Positions 16,554 to 24,540 of a stretch of 48,521 bases of DNA are shown here, piece by piece. Below the pieces are notes generated by a model. That model did no database searches and was not told the origin of the DNA. It saw nothing but the letters and a program-made list of their open reading frames with translations. A program made the translations under genes and the position numbers. Source of the DNA: Gemmatimonadota bacterium (GTDB lineage: Bacteria; Gemmatimonadota; Gemmatimonadetes; Gemmatimonadales; Gemmatimonadaceae); the NCBI GenBank assembly GCA_016871855.1, contig VHBQ01000012.1, forward strand, positions 1 to 48,521, in the 5' to 3' direction. Position 1 is the first letter of the stretch. Each line of letters opens with the position of its first letter.

Positions 16554-17069
16554 ATGACGTCAATGAAGCTTGCCTTGATTGCCGCTGCCACCGCGCTGAC
16601 CACGAACACAGCCGCCGCCCAGATGGCGAAAGGCGCCGACTACAAGGCGCCAGAGCAGACTATCGTGCAGGTCGCCACGAATGCGGGCTTCAATACGCTG
16701 GTAACGGCTGTGAAGGCCGCGGGGCTGGTGGACGCGCTGTCGGGCACGGGTCCGTTCACGGTGTTCGCCCCGACGGACGCCGCGTTCGCCAAGCTCCCCG
16801 CGGGGACGGTTGAGGCGCTGCTGAAGGATCCGCAGAAGCTCGCCGCGATCCTCAAGTACCACGTGGTCGCGGGCAAGGTGATGGCCGCTGACGTGATCAA
16901 GGCCAAGGAGGCCAAGCCGGCCACGCTGCAGGGCGCCGCGCTCGACATCAAGGTGATGGGGAACATGGTGCACGTGAACAACGCGATGGTCACGCAGGCT
17001 GACGTGGCCGCCTCGAACGGCGTGATCCACGTGATCGACACGGTCGTGCTCCCGCCGGCGGGCAAGTAA
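16554..17069 (+). CDS. Secreted fasciclin (FAS1) domain protein
   Basis: This 171-residue exported protein has a signal peptide ([18 protein letters not shown]) and one FAS1 domain at about 35-165. The domain shows the H1 motif [34 protein letters not shown] and the H2-like end [17 protein letters not shown]1 proteins mediate adhesion or bind small ligands on the cell surface. The ATG at 16554 has AAGGAGTG at 16539-16546. It is flanked by hairpins on both sides and appears to be a single-gene unit. Confidence 0.92.
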   Translation: MTSMKLALIAAATALTTNTAAAQMAKGADYKAPEQTIVQVATNAGFNTLVTAVKAAGLVDALSGTGPFTVFAPTDAAFAKLPAGTVEALLKDPQKLAAILKYHVVAGKVMAADVIKAKEAKPATLQGAALDIKVMGNMVHVNNAMVTQADVAASNGVIHVIDTVVLPPAGK

Positions 17070-17085
17070 GCGCGAAGGAAGCGAA

Positions 17086-17118
17086 CGGGGCGGCCGGGCA
17101 TCGTGCCCGGCCGCCCCG
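17086..17118 (+). terminator. Hairpin terminator after the fasciclin gene
   Basis: A perfect 15-bp inverted repeat (CGGGGCGGCCGGGCA at 17086-17100, complement at 17104-17118) has only a 3-base centre. An outer GCGAACGG/CCGTTCGC pair at 17081-17088 and 17121-17128 gives an alternative register. It begins 17 bases after the stop codon. No T-tract follows. Confidence 0.8.
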
Positions 17119-17198
17119 TGCCGTTCGCCAATCTTGGCCGGCGCTCTGGAGTGCCGCCCCACGGCCGCTATCTTTGACGGACTCCCAGCCCAACCTCC

Positions 17199-20100
17199 AT
17201 GCTTCCCACTCTACGACTCGCCGCCGCCATGGCTGCGCTGGGCGGTGCCGCCCTCGCCGCCGCCCAGGAATCCGACGTCAAGGCGACCCCGACCATCCCC
17301 GCCAAGTGGGATGTGCTCGCCAAGCACGGTCCAGCCAAGGACATCACCTTCGAAACGTCCGAAGGCACCTGGATGTCGGTGGACGTCTCCCCCGATGGCA
17401 AGACGCTTGTCTTTGACCTGCTCGGCGACATCTACACGATGCCGATCACGGGCGGCAAGGCGACGTTGATCCTCGGGGGCCCCGCGTATGAAACCATGCC
17501 GCGCTGGTCCCCTGACGGCTCGCGCATCGCGTTCACATCGGACCGCGACGGACTCGAGAACCTCTGGACCGCCTCGGCGGACGGCAAGAACCTCCAGCAG
17601 GTGAGCAAGGAAAAGGAGCGGCAGGTCTCCAATCCGGCATGGACGCCGGACGGCAAGTACCTCATCGGCCGGAAGCACTTCCGCAACACGCGCTCGCTCG
17701 GCTCCGGCGAGATGTGGATCTACCACGTGGCGGGCGGGGCGGGGATCAAGCTCACCGACCGCCGCAACTGGGAGCAGAACGCCACCGAGCCGACCGTTTC
17801 GCCGGATGGGCGCTACGTGTTCTTCAGCGAGGACGTGTCGCCGGGCGGCGGGTTCCAGTACAACCGCAATCCGCACGGCGTGGTGTACGTGATTCAGCGT
17901 CTCGACCGCGAAACGGGTGAGCGCACCACGTGGATCGGCGGGAACGGCGGCTCGCTGCGTCCGCAGCTCTCGCCCGACGGCAAGTCCATCGCCTTCGTGC
18001 GCCGCGTGGGCACTGCGTCGGTGCTGTATGTCCAGGATCAGGAAAGCGGAGCGGAACGCGCGCTGTGGGACGGGCTCGACCACGACCAGCAGGAAGCGTG
18101 GGCGATCTTCGGCACGTACCCCGGCTTCGACTGGACGCCGGATGGCGCGGAGATCGTCATCTGGGCCCAGGGGAAGCTCTGGCGCGTGAACGTCGCCACC
18201 GGGAAGCCGACGAACATCCCGTTCACCGCGGCCGTGAAGCAGTCAGTCACCGAGGCGGTGCGGTTCATGCAGGATGTGGCGCCCGACACGTTCGACGTGA
18301 AAATGCTGCGCTGGGTGTCGGTCTCGCCCGACCAGAAGCGCGTGGCATACACGGCGCTCGGCAAGCTGTACGTGCGAGCGATGCCCGACGGCACGCCGCG
18401 GAGGGTGACGTCGTCGGGACGGGGACAGGAGCTTCATCCGGCGTGGTCTCCCGACGGCAAGTCGCTCGTGTACGCCAGCTACGACGAGGACTCGCTGGGG
18501 GCCATTCGCGTGGTCTCAGCCGAGGGTGGAGCGCCGCGCGCGCTGACGACCCGAAAGGGACACTACATGTCGCCGGAGTTCTCGCCCGATGGACGGTGGG
18601 TGGTCTACCGCCGCACCGGCGGCGACCAGCTGCGCAGCGTGGAGTACAGCCGGGAGCAGGGCATCTATATAGTAGCGGCGTCGGGCGGCGAACCGGCGCT
18701 GGTGACGCGCGAGGGGGGCGATCCGCGCTTCATGGCGAACGGCACGCGCATTTTCCTGTCGGCCAGCGAGGGTGACAAGGCAGCGCTCATTTCCGTGAAC
18801 CTGACCGGTGGCGAGCGCCGCGTACATCTCGTGGCCGAGAACGCCACGCAGTTCGCGCCGTCGCCGGACGAGAAGTACATCGCGTGGGTGGAGCGGTTCA
18901 ACGCCTACGTGGCGCCGTTCGCGGTGACGGGCAAGGCGGTGACCATCGGTCCGAGCACGACGGACATCCCCGTGAAGCGCATCTCGCGCGACGCCGGGAC
19001 CGACCTGCACTGGTCGGCTGACGCGCGGAAAGTCTTCTGGGCACTCGGCCCCGAGCTGTTCACCCGCGATCTGGGGCAGACGTTCGCGTTCGAGACCGCC
19101 GATTCGACCACGGTGAAGAAGGACCCAGAGCCGAATGGAATGCCCATCGGTTTCCGCGCGGCGCACGCGAAGCCGGCCGGCGCGATCGCGCTGACCGGTG
19201 CGACGGCCATCACGATGAACGGGCGCGAGGTTATCCGGAACGCGACGATTGTCGTCGAGGGCAACCGCATCAGCGCCATCGGGCCGTCCGGCTCTGTGAA
19301 GATCCCGGCGGGCGCGAAGCGCGTGGACGCGTCGGGCAAGTACGTGGTGCCCGGCTTCATTGACGCGCACGCCCACATCGGGACCGGCTCGTCTGGAATC
19401 ACCGCGGTGCGCAATCCTCAAATGCTCACCGCGCTGGCCTTCGGCGTGACGACGATGCACGACCCGTCGAACAGCACCGACATGGTTTTCAGCGCGTCGG
19501 AGATGATCAAGTCGGGCGCTATGCCAACGGGGCCGCGCCTCTTCTCCACCGGCACGATTCTGTACGGCGCGGAGGGGAGCATCAAGGCGGTCACGACAAC
19601 CTTCGACGAAGCACTCACGCACCTGCGCCGGATGAAGGCCGTCGGAGCGTTCAGCGTGAAGAGCTACAACCAGCCGCGCCGCGACGCCCGGCAGCAGATC
19701 GTCGAGGCGGCGCGCCAGCTCGAGATGATGGTCGTCCCTGAGGGCGGGAGCACCTTCTTCTTCAACATGACGCACATCCTCGACGGTCATACGACCGTCG
19801 AGCACAACCTCCCGGTGACGCCGCTGTACCAGGACGCGCTCAAGGTATTCGCGGCGAGCAAGACCGCGTACACACCGACGCTCATCGTGAACTACGCTGG
19901 TCTCAGCGGCGAGTACTACTGGTATGCGTACTCGGACGTGTGGAAAGACGAGCGGCTGCGCCGCTTCGCCTTCCCGGGTTCACTCGAGGCGCGCGCACGA
20001 CGCCGCGAGATCGCTGATGAGGACGACTACTCGTACGTCGCGACCTCGCGGTCGGCCAAGGCGCTCAATGATCTTGGCGTGAAGGTGAACTCCGGCGCGC

Positions 20101-20375
20101 ACGGCCAGCTGCAAGGGCTCGGCCTGCACTGGGAGATGTGGATGCTGGCGCAGGGCGGCATGACCCCGCACGAGGCGCTGCGCACGGTGACCATCAACGG
20201 CGCGGAGTCGCTGGGGCTCGACAAGGACCTCGGTACGCTGGCGAAGGGCAAGCTGGCCGACCTGCTGGTGCTCGACAAGAACCCGCTCGACAACATCCGG
20301 AACAGCTCCGCGATCCGTTGGGTGATGGCCAACGGCGCGCTGTACGACGCGATGACGATGGATCCGCGACGGTAG
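17199..20375 (+). CDS. Secreted TolB-like beta-propeller/amidohydrolase fusion
   Basis: This is a 1058-residue exported protein (signal MLPTLRLAAAMAALGGAALAAAQ). Residues about 45-640 hold many PD40/TolB-type propeller blades, seen as repeated SPDGK, WTPDGK and WSPDG turns with flanking strands. Residues about 660-1055 are an amidohydrolase domain with the HxH metal motif in PGFIDAHAHIG (H724 and H726), VEHN, HGQLQGLG and the terminal LGTLAKGKLADLLVLDKNPL. Family knowledge suggests a periplasmic metal-dependent hydrolase, with the propeller perhaps binding peptides or forming an oligomer. The substrate is unknown. Such fusions are typical of Gemmatimonadota and related soil phyla. The gene stands alone between two hairpins. 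Confidence 0.92.
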   Translation: MLPTLRLAAAMAALGGAALAAAQESDVKATPTIPAKWDVLAKHGPAKDITFETSEGTWMSVDVSPDGKTLVFDLLGDIYTMPITGGKATLILGGPAYETMPRWSPDGSRIAFTSDRDGLENLWTASADGKNLQQVSKEKERQVSNPAWTPDGKYLIGRKHFRNTRSLGSGEMWIYHVAGGAGIKLTDRRNWEQNATEPTVSPDGRYVFFSEDVSPGGGFQYNRNPHGVVYVIQRLDRETGERTTWIGGNGGSLRPQLSPDGKSIAFVRRVGTASVLYVQDQESGAERALWDGLDHDQQEAWAIFGTYPGFDWTPDGAEIVIWAQGKLWRVNVATGKPTNIPFTAAVKQSVTEAVRFMQDVAPDTFDVKMLRWVSVSPDQKRVAYTALGKLYVRAMPDGTPRRVTSSGRGQELHPAWSPDGKSLVYASYDEDSLGAIRVVSAEGGAPRALTTRKGHYMSPEFSPDGRWVVYRRTGGDQLRSVEYSREQGIYIVAASGGEPALVTREGGDPRFMANGTRIFLSASEGDKAALISVNLTGGERRVHLVAENATQFAPSPDEKYIAWVERFNAYVAPFAVTGKAVTIGPSTTDIPVKRISRDAGTDLHWSADARKVFWALGPELFTRDLGQTFAFETADSTTVKKDPEPNGMPIGFRAAHAKPAGAIALTGATAITMNGREVIRNATIVVEGNRISAIGPSGSVKIPAGAKRVDASGKYVVPGFIDAHAHIGTGSSGITAVRNPQMLTALAFGVTTMHDPSNSTDMVFSASEMIKSGAMPTGPRLFSTGTILYGAEGSIKAVTTTFDEALTHLRRMKAVGAFSVKSYNQPRRDARQQIVEAARQLEMMVVPEGGSTFFFNMTHILDGHTTVEHNLPVTPLYQDALKVFAASKTAYTPTLIVNYAGLSGEYYWYAYSDVWKDERLRRFAFPGSLEARARRREIADEDDYSYVATSRSAKALNDLGVKVNSGAHGQLQGLGLHWEMWMLAQGGMTPHEALRTVTINGAESLGLDKDLGTLAKGKLADLLVLDKNPLDNIRNSSAIRWVMANGALYDAMTMDPRR

Positions 20376-20436
20376 GGCGCTGTGCTGGAGGCCGCGCCAC
20401 GCCTCGCGGCTTCGAATGCCCGGTTCTAAGTTTCAG

Positions 20437-20471
20437 CGCGCCGCCCCGCGGGGTTCGCCGCGGGCGGCGCG
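20437..20471 (+). terminator. GC-rich hairpin, probable terminator
   Basis: CGCGCCGCCC at 20437-20446 pairs with GGGCGGCGCG at 20462-20471; the loop can pair further through CGCGG/CCGCG with a bulge. It lies about 60 bases after the propeller-amidohydrolase stop and 20 bases before the next start. It could instead affect translation of that gene. Confidence 0.55.
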
Positions 20472-20490
20472 TTGACGTTGGAGACCGCTG

Positions 20491-21408
20491 ATGGCCGAGA
20501 TGCCCCGAATCGCCGGCCGTGTGCTGCTGGCTGCGACCGCATTCCTCGTGCCGACGATCCTGATCTACCGGACCGTCGTCGACGTGTCGTCGCCCTATCC
20601 GGGGGCCGCCGCGGCCGAGCCGGCGCCGGCGCCCGCCGAGACGGTGTTCGTGGGCGTCATCTCGCGCTACCCCTCGAGTGTGATCTATCGCGGCTACCAG
20701 CCGGTGATGGACTACCTGTCACAGACCACCGGCCGGTACTTCGCGCTCCGCCTCAGTGGCACGTACGAGGAAACGGTCCAGCAACTCGTGCGCGGCCGCG
20801 TCGCCGCGGCCTTCTTGGGCGCCTACCTCTACGTGAAGGCGCACGACGAACACGGCGTGGTCAGTATCGTGCAGCCCGTCAATGACGACGGCAAACCGCG
20901 GTTTCGCTCGGTCCTCCTCGTGCGCGAAGGCTCTGACCTACACCGACCACGGGATCTGCGCGGCCGTCGCCTCGCGCTTCCGCCGGAACTGTCGTACTCA
21001 GCCAACTGGCTGCTGACGCGTGTGATGCCTGCCGTGGGAGTCGACAGCACCGCGCTGCGCTCCCTGCGTTTCCTCCCCAACCATCACGCGGCAGTGTACG
21101 AACTGCTCCGCGGCAATGCGGATGCCGCCGCCGTCAAGGACCGCGTGGCCCAGGAGTATCGCGGCCGCGGCGTTCGCGTGATCGCCACGTCGGATCCGAT
21201 CCCCGGCGCGCCCATTGTCGTCGCCGCGCGCCACGACACGGCGCTCGTGGGGGCGATCACTCGCGCGCTTCTCTCCCTCGACCGGCGCGCGCCGGGCTTC
21301 CGGGAGATCACCGCCAAGTGGGATCCTGAGTTCGCGAACGGATTCACGCGCGCCAGCGACGCGGACTACGACGTGCTGCGGCAGATGCTGGCGCCACGGC
21401 GGCGATGA
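20491..21408 (+). CDS. PhnD-like phosphate/phosphite/phosphonate-binding protein
   Basis: This 305-residue protein has one N-terminal hydrophobic helix (RVLLAATAFLVPTILIYRTVV) with no clear cleavage site, so it may stay anchored to the membrane. A PhnD-type binding domain follows (about 50-300): FVGVISRYPSSVIYRGYQPVMDYLSQ, a central VAAAFLGAYLYVKA, LRGRRLALPPELSYSANWL and GNADAAAVKD. These match the order in PhnD/PtxB-like proteins that bind phosphonate, phosphite or phosphate. No ABC permease or ATPase adjoins it. Instead it overlaps a sensor kinase by four bases (ATGA), so it more likely senses than transports. GGAGA lies at about 20480. The ligand is inferred from the family only. Confidence 0.85.
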   Translation: MAEMPRIAGRVLLAATAFLVPTILIYRTVVDVSSPYPGAAAAEPAPAPAETVFVGVISRYPSSVIYRGYQPVMDYLSQTTGRYFALRLSGTYEETVQQLVRGRVAAAFLGAYLYVKAHDEHGVVSIVQPVNDDGKPRFRSVLLVREGSDLHRPRDLRGRRLALPPELSYSANWLLTRVMPAVGVDSTALRSLRFLPNHHAAVYELLRGNADAAAVKDRVAQEYRGRGVRVIATSDPIPGAPIVVAARHDTALVGAITRALLSLDRRAPGFREITAKWDPEFANGFTRASDADYDVLRQMLAPRRR

Positions 21409-22880
21409 TGCCGGAACACCCGTCGGGGCGCGCATCGCTGCGCGTACAGGTCGTCACCACGGTTGGTGTCGTGGTTGTCGCCCTGTTTGGCGCGATTTCC
21501 CTGGCGGGGCTCTTGCAGGTGCGCAGCGGGATCATCCAGCAACAGCGACACGGCGCGATCGCTGTAGCCCGGACGTTTGCAATTGCCGCGGTTGACGCGC
21601 TGATCATGGACGATCAGGAGCAGTCATCGGCGGCCGACGTGCTCGACAACCACGTGCGCACGTTCATGGAGTCGACGGACGGCGCGCTGTCGGTGAGCAT
21701 CATCGGTGCGGATAGTCGGATCCTCGCGCACAGCGATCCGCGGCTCTACAACCGGCAAGTGACCGACTCGGCGACGCTGGCGGCCAGCCGAACGCCGGCG
21801 CCGGCCAGCGCGGTGCTCGAGGATGACGACGGTCGCTGGGTCATCGAGGCGGCCGTCCCGCTGCAAGTCGGAGGAAAGCGTTGGGGGGCGACGCTCATCC
21901 GATTCGACGCCGGTCCGATGCGTCAGCAGATCCGGCGGCTCTTCTTCCAGCTGCTGCTGATCACGACGATCATTACCACGGCAACGCTCGGCCTGCTGTA
22001 CTTGCTCGTCGGACGCATCACCGCCTCGCTTCAGTCGCTCGTCGCCGAGGTAGACCGCTTCGACCTCGACTCGGATCAGCGCGCGCCGCTCGAAGCGCCG
22101 AGCAACGAGATTGGCTACCTCATCCAGCACTTCGAGCAGCTGAAGGGGCGTCTGCGGCAGTCGCGGCGTCAACTGACGGCCGCGCAGCAGCAGGTGTTTC
22201 AGGCGGAGAAGCTGGCATCCGTGGGACGCCTGGCGTCGGGCGTGGCGCACGAGGTGAACAATCCGCTCAACGGCATTCGCTTCTGCCTGCATGGGATTCA
22301 GGCAGAACCGGCGAACGCCGAGCAGACTCAGCGATACCTGGGCCTGATCGACGAGGGCCTGCAGCAGATCGAGTCGGTGGTGCAGAAGCTGCTCGGCTTC
22401 GCCCGCAACCAGCCGGCGGACTTTCAACTGGTCAGCCTCAATGAGCAGTTGCGGGTGGTGCGCGACCTGCTGGAGTTTGAGTTCCGGCGCAAGGACATCA
22501 CCCTGCAAACCGCGCTGGACCCCGGATTGCCGAGCGTGCGCGCCGACGCCACCCTGCTCAAGGAGGTCTTCATGAACCTCTTGATGAACTCCATCGACGC
22601 CGTTGATGCTGGGGGCGGCATTCGTGTGCAGTCGGGCGTCGCGGAAGACGGCGGCGTGTTCGTCTCGGTGACGGACAATGGCATGGGGATCTCGGACGAA
22701 CATCGCTCGCAGATCTTCGAGCCATTCTTCACGACCAAGGAGACGGGCCGGGGCACCGGGCTTGGCCTGTCCGTCACCTTGGGGATCATTGAACTGCACG
22801 GCGGCACCATCCGCGTGCACAGCGAACCGAGGGTGCGCACGACGTTCACGGTCCTGCTGCCGGTGGGGGAAGCCACATGA
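21405..22880 (+). CDS. Membrane sensor histidine kinase
   Basis: This 491-residue kinase has a first transmembrane helix (VVTTVGVVVVALFGAISLAGLL) and a Cache-like extracytoplasmic domain at about 40-180. A second helix (FFQLLLITTIITTATLGLLYLLV), a HAMP-like region and a coiled coil follow. The HisKA box is VAHEVNNPLNGIRF (phospho-acceptor H282), as in NtrB-like kinases. The ATPase domain shows NLLMNSIDAVD (N box), VTDNGMGIS (G1), FEPFFTTK and GTGLGLSV (G2). It overlaps the binding-protein gene and the response-regulator gene by ATGA on both sides. It would phosphorylate the sigma-54 activator when the anchored binding protein or its own Cache domain detects a ligand. Confidence 0.95.
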   Translation: MMPEHPSGRASLRVQVVTTVGVVVVALFGAISLAGLLQVRSGIIQQQRHGAIAVARTFAIAAVDALIMDDQEQSSAADVLDNHVRTFMESTDGALSVSIIGADSRILAHSDPRLYNRQVTDSATLAASRTPAPASAVLEDDDGRWVIEAAVPLQVGGKRWGATLIRFDAGPMRQQIRRLFFQLLLITTIITTATLGLLYLLVGRITASLQSLVAEVDRFDLDSDQRAPLEAPSNEIGYLIQHFEQLKGRLRQSRRQLTAAQQQVFQAEKLASVGRLASGVAHEVNNPLNGIRFCLHGIQAEPANAEQTQRYLGLIDEGLQQIESVVQKLLGFARNQPADFQLVSLNEQLRVVRDLLEFEFRRKDITLQTALDPGLPSVRADATLLKEVFMNLLMNSIDAVDAGGGIRVQSGVAEDGGVFVSVTDNGMGISDEHRSQIFEPFFTTKETGRGTGLGLSVTLGIIELHGGTIRVHSEPRVRTTFTVLLPVGEAT

Positions 22881-24238
22881 GAGTGCTGCTGGTGGAGGAC
22901 GACCGGATCACCCGGGTGTCGCTGACGGATGCCTTGGTGCGCGAGGGCTTCGCCGCGGAGGCGGTCGAGGACGGCACGCAGGGGATGGAGCGGGCGCGCA
23001 CCGGCCAATACGACGTGATCGTCACGGACCTGCGGCTTCCCGGCCCGGGAGGGTTGGAGGTCTTGCAGGCCGCGCGGCAGGCGAATCCGCGTTGCGAGGT
23101 CGTGGTCATCACCGCGTTCGCCACGGTCGACACCGCCGTGCACGCGCTCAAGTTGGGCGCCTACGACTACATCACGAAGCCTCTGGCCCCCGAGAAGTTC
23201 CTGGGGATGATGCGCAATCTCCGGCAGTACCGGTCAGTGATAGACGAGAACGCGGATCTGCGCCGCCGCCTGGAGCTGTTCCAGAACCGCACGGTCGTCG
23301 CCGAGGCGCCCGCCATGGGCAAGCTGCTGGAGACCGTGCGGCAGGTCGCGCAGCACAACAGCACGGTGCTCATTCGCGGGGAGAGCGGGACGGGGAAGGA
23401 GATGATCGCGCGCACCGTGCACTTCCTCAGCCCACGGCGCGACGAACCGTTCGTGGCCATCAACTGCGCCGCCATCCCCGAATCGCTGCTGGAGAGCGAA
23501 CTCTTCGGGCACGAGAAGGGGGCGTTCTCAGGCGCGGTGCAGCGCCGCAAGGGATACTTCGAGCGGGCCAACGGCGGCACGATCTTCATCGACGACGTGG
23601 ACGACCTGCCACTCGGTCCGCAGGTGAAGCTGCTGCGCGTGCTGCAGGAGCGGACGGTGGCTCGGCTTGGAGGGACGGCGGAGATTCCGGTCGACGTGCG
23701 GGTCATCTGCGCCACCAAGGTGGATCTCAAGGCGCACGTGGAGCGTCGGCAGTTCCGGGAGGACCTGTTCTACCGGCTGAACATCGTGCCGCTGCGCATC
23801 CCGCCGCTTCGGGAGCGTCCCGAGGACCTCCCACCCCTGACGCGGCATTTCTTTGAGAAGCACGGCGGGCGTGAGTGGCTGGCCCGCCTGCAACCGACGT
23901 TTTTCGAGATGCTGGGTGCCTACGGTTGGCCAGGCAACGTACGCGAGCTCGAGAACTTCGTGCAGCGCGTCATCGCGACCGGCGAAACGGAACTCGCCCC
24001 GGCGCACGATGCGACGGTGCCGGACGTGACCGCACCGGAGATGCGCGACGAGGAGGCGGGCGCGTCGGAGTATCCGCCGTTTGACGAGTACATGCGCCAG
24101 CGCGAGGCCGAGATCATCACTTGGGCGCTGGAGAAGTCGGAGCGCAACGTGACGCAGGCGGCGCGACTGCTGGGGATGCCCCGCGGGACACTCCGGAGCC
24201 GATTGGAGAAGCTCAACCTCGACGTGCCCACCGACTGA
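22877..24238 (+). CDS. Sigma-54-dependent response regulator, NtrC family
   Basis: This 453-residue activator has three domains. The receiver (1-115) has the phospho-acceptor D51 in IVTDLRLPG and K104 in ITKPLAP. The AAA+ domain (about 140-375) has Walker A GESGTGKE at 168-175, the sigma-54 contact loop as GAFSGA at 215-220 and Walker B as IFIDDVDD at about 236-243. The Fis-type helix-turn-helix is near the C terminus (NVTQAARLLGMPRGTLRSRL). Two features deviate from the family: Ser replaces Thr in GAFTGA, and Asp replaces the usual Glu after the Walker B aspartate. It overlaps the kinase gene by ATGA and lies just upstream of its probable binding sites and target promoter. Confidence 0.95.
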   Translation: MRVLLVEDDRITRVSLTDALVREGFAAEAVEDGTQGMERARTGQYDVIVTDLRLPGPGGLEVLQAARQANPRCEVVVITAFATVDTAVHALKLGAYDYITKPLAPEKFLGMMRNLRQYRSVIDENADLRRRLELFQNRTVVAEAPAMGKLLETVRQVAQHNSTVLIRGESGTGKEMIARTVHFLSPRRDEPFVAINCAAIPESLLESELFGHEKGAFSGAVQRRKGYFERANGGTIFIDDVDDLPLGPQVKLLRVLQERTVARLGGTAEIPVDVRVICATKVDLKAHVERRQFREDLFYRLNIVPLRIPPLRERPEDLPPLTRHFFEKHGGREWLARLQPTFFEMLGAYGWPGNVRELENFVQRVIATGETELAPAHDATVPDVTAPEMRDEEAGASEYPPFDEYMRQREAEIITWALEKSERNVTQAARLLGMPRGTLRSRLEKLNLDVPTD

Positions 24239-24239
24239 A

Positions 24240-24278
24240 GGCGAAGTTTCGCCGGGGGTATCGGCGAGATTTCGCCGG
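24240..24278. promoter_or_regulatory. Two near-identical 16-bp palindromes, candidate activator-binding sites
   Basis: GGCGAAGTTTCGCCGG at 24240-24255 and GGCGAGATTTCGCCGG at 24263-24278 are identical at 14 of 16 positions. Each is (nearly) self-complementary: GGCGAA/TTCGCC around GT in the first copy and GGCGA/TCGCC in the second. They are 23 bases apart, about two DNA turns. They begin one base after the response-regulator stop and lie about 115-140 bases upstream of the -24 element, the usual place for NtrC-type enhancer sites. Assignment to this regulator is inference. Confidence 0.7.
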
Positions 24279-24386
24279 TTGGCCTCCGGCCGCCGGCGTG
24301 CGAGCCGGGCCGTGAGCATCCGCTCCTGACGGGTAACCCGTTGCCAGGAAATCACTTAGTGTCTGGCGCACGGCGGTGCCAGCCCA

Positions 24387-24402
24387 CGGCACGGCGTTTG
24401 CA
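24387..24402 (+). promoter_or_regulatory. Sigma-54 promoter (-24/-12)
   Basis: The sequence CGGCACGGCGTTTGCA matches the consensus TGGCACGN4TTGCA at every conserved base except the first. The invariant GG (24388-24389) and GC (24400-24401) are separated by exactly 10 bases. Transcription would start near 24413, about 130 bases before the porin start. The stretch 24239-24540 holds no convincing gene; apart from this promoter and the two palindromes I see only a ribosome-binding site (AAGGAAAG near 24528). Confidence 0.8.
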
Positions 24403-24540
24403 CTTGTTGTGCGTGTTCCGCCCCCCATACGCAACGCGATCGCCGTCGCATCGAAGGACCGGCCAGCCATCAGCGGTCCCCGGCGCACCGCAGAACCCGC
24501 GGCGCTCGCACGCCCTTTCACGCAGAAGGAAAGACCAACC

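Noticed and set aside
24364-24380. Second possible sigma-54 promoter, TGGCGCACGGCGGTGCC
   Set aside because: GG and GC are 11 bases apart rather than 10, and the -12 half lacks TTGC; the site at 24387 fits far better.
24376-24540. Upstream extension of the porin gene to GTG 24376
   Set aside because: It would run through the -24/-12 promoter and lacks a signal peptide; ATG 24541 opens directly with one.
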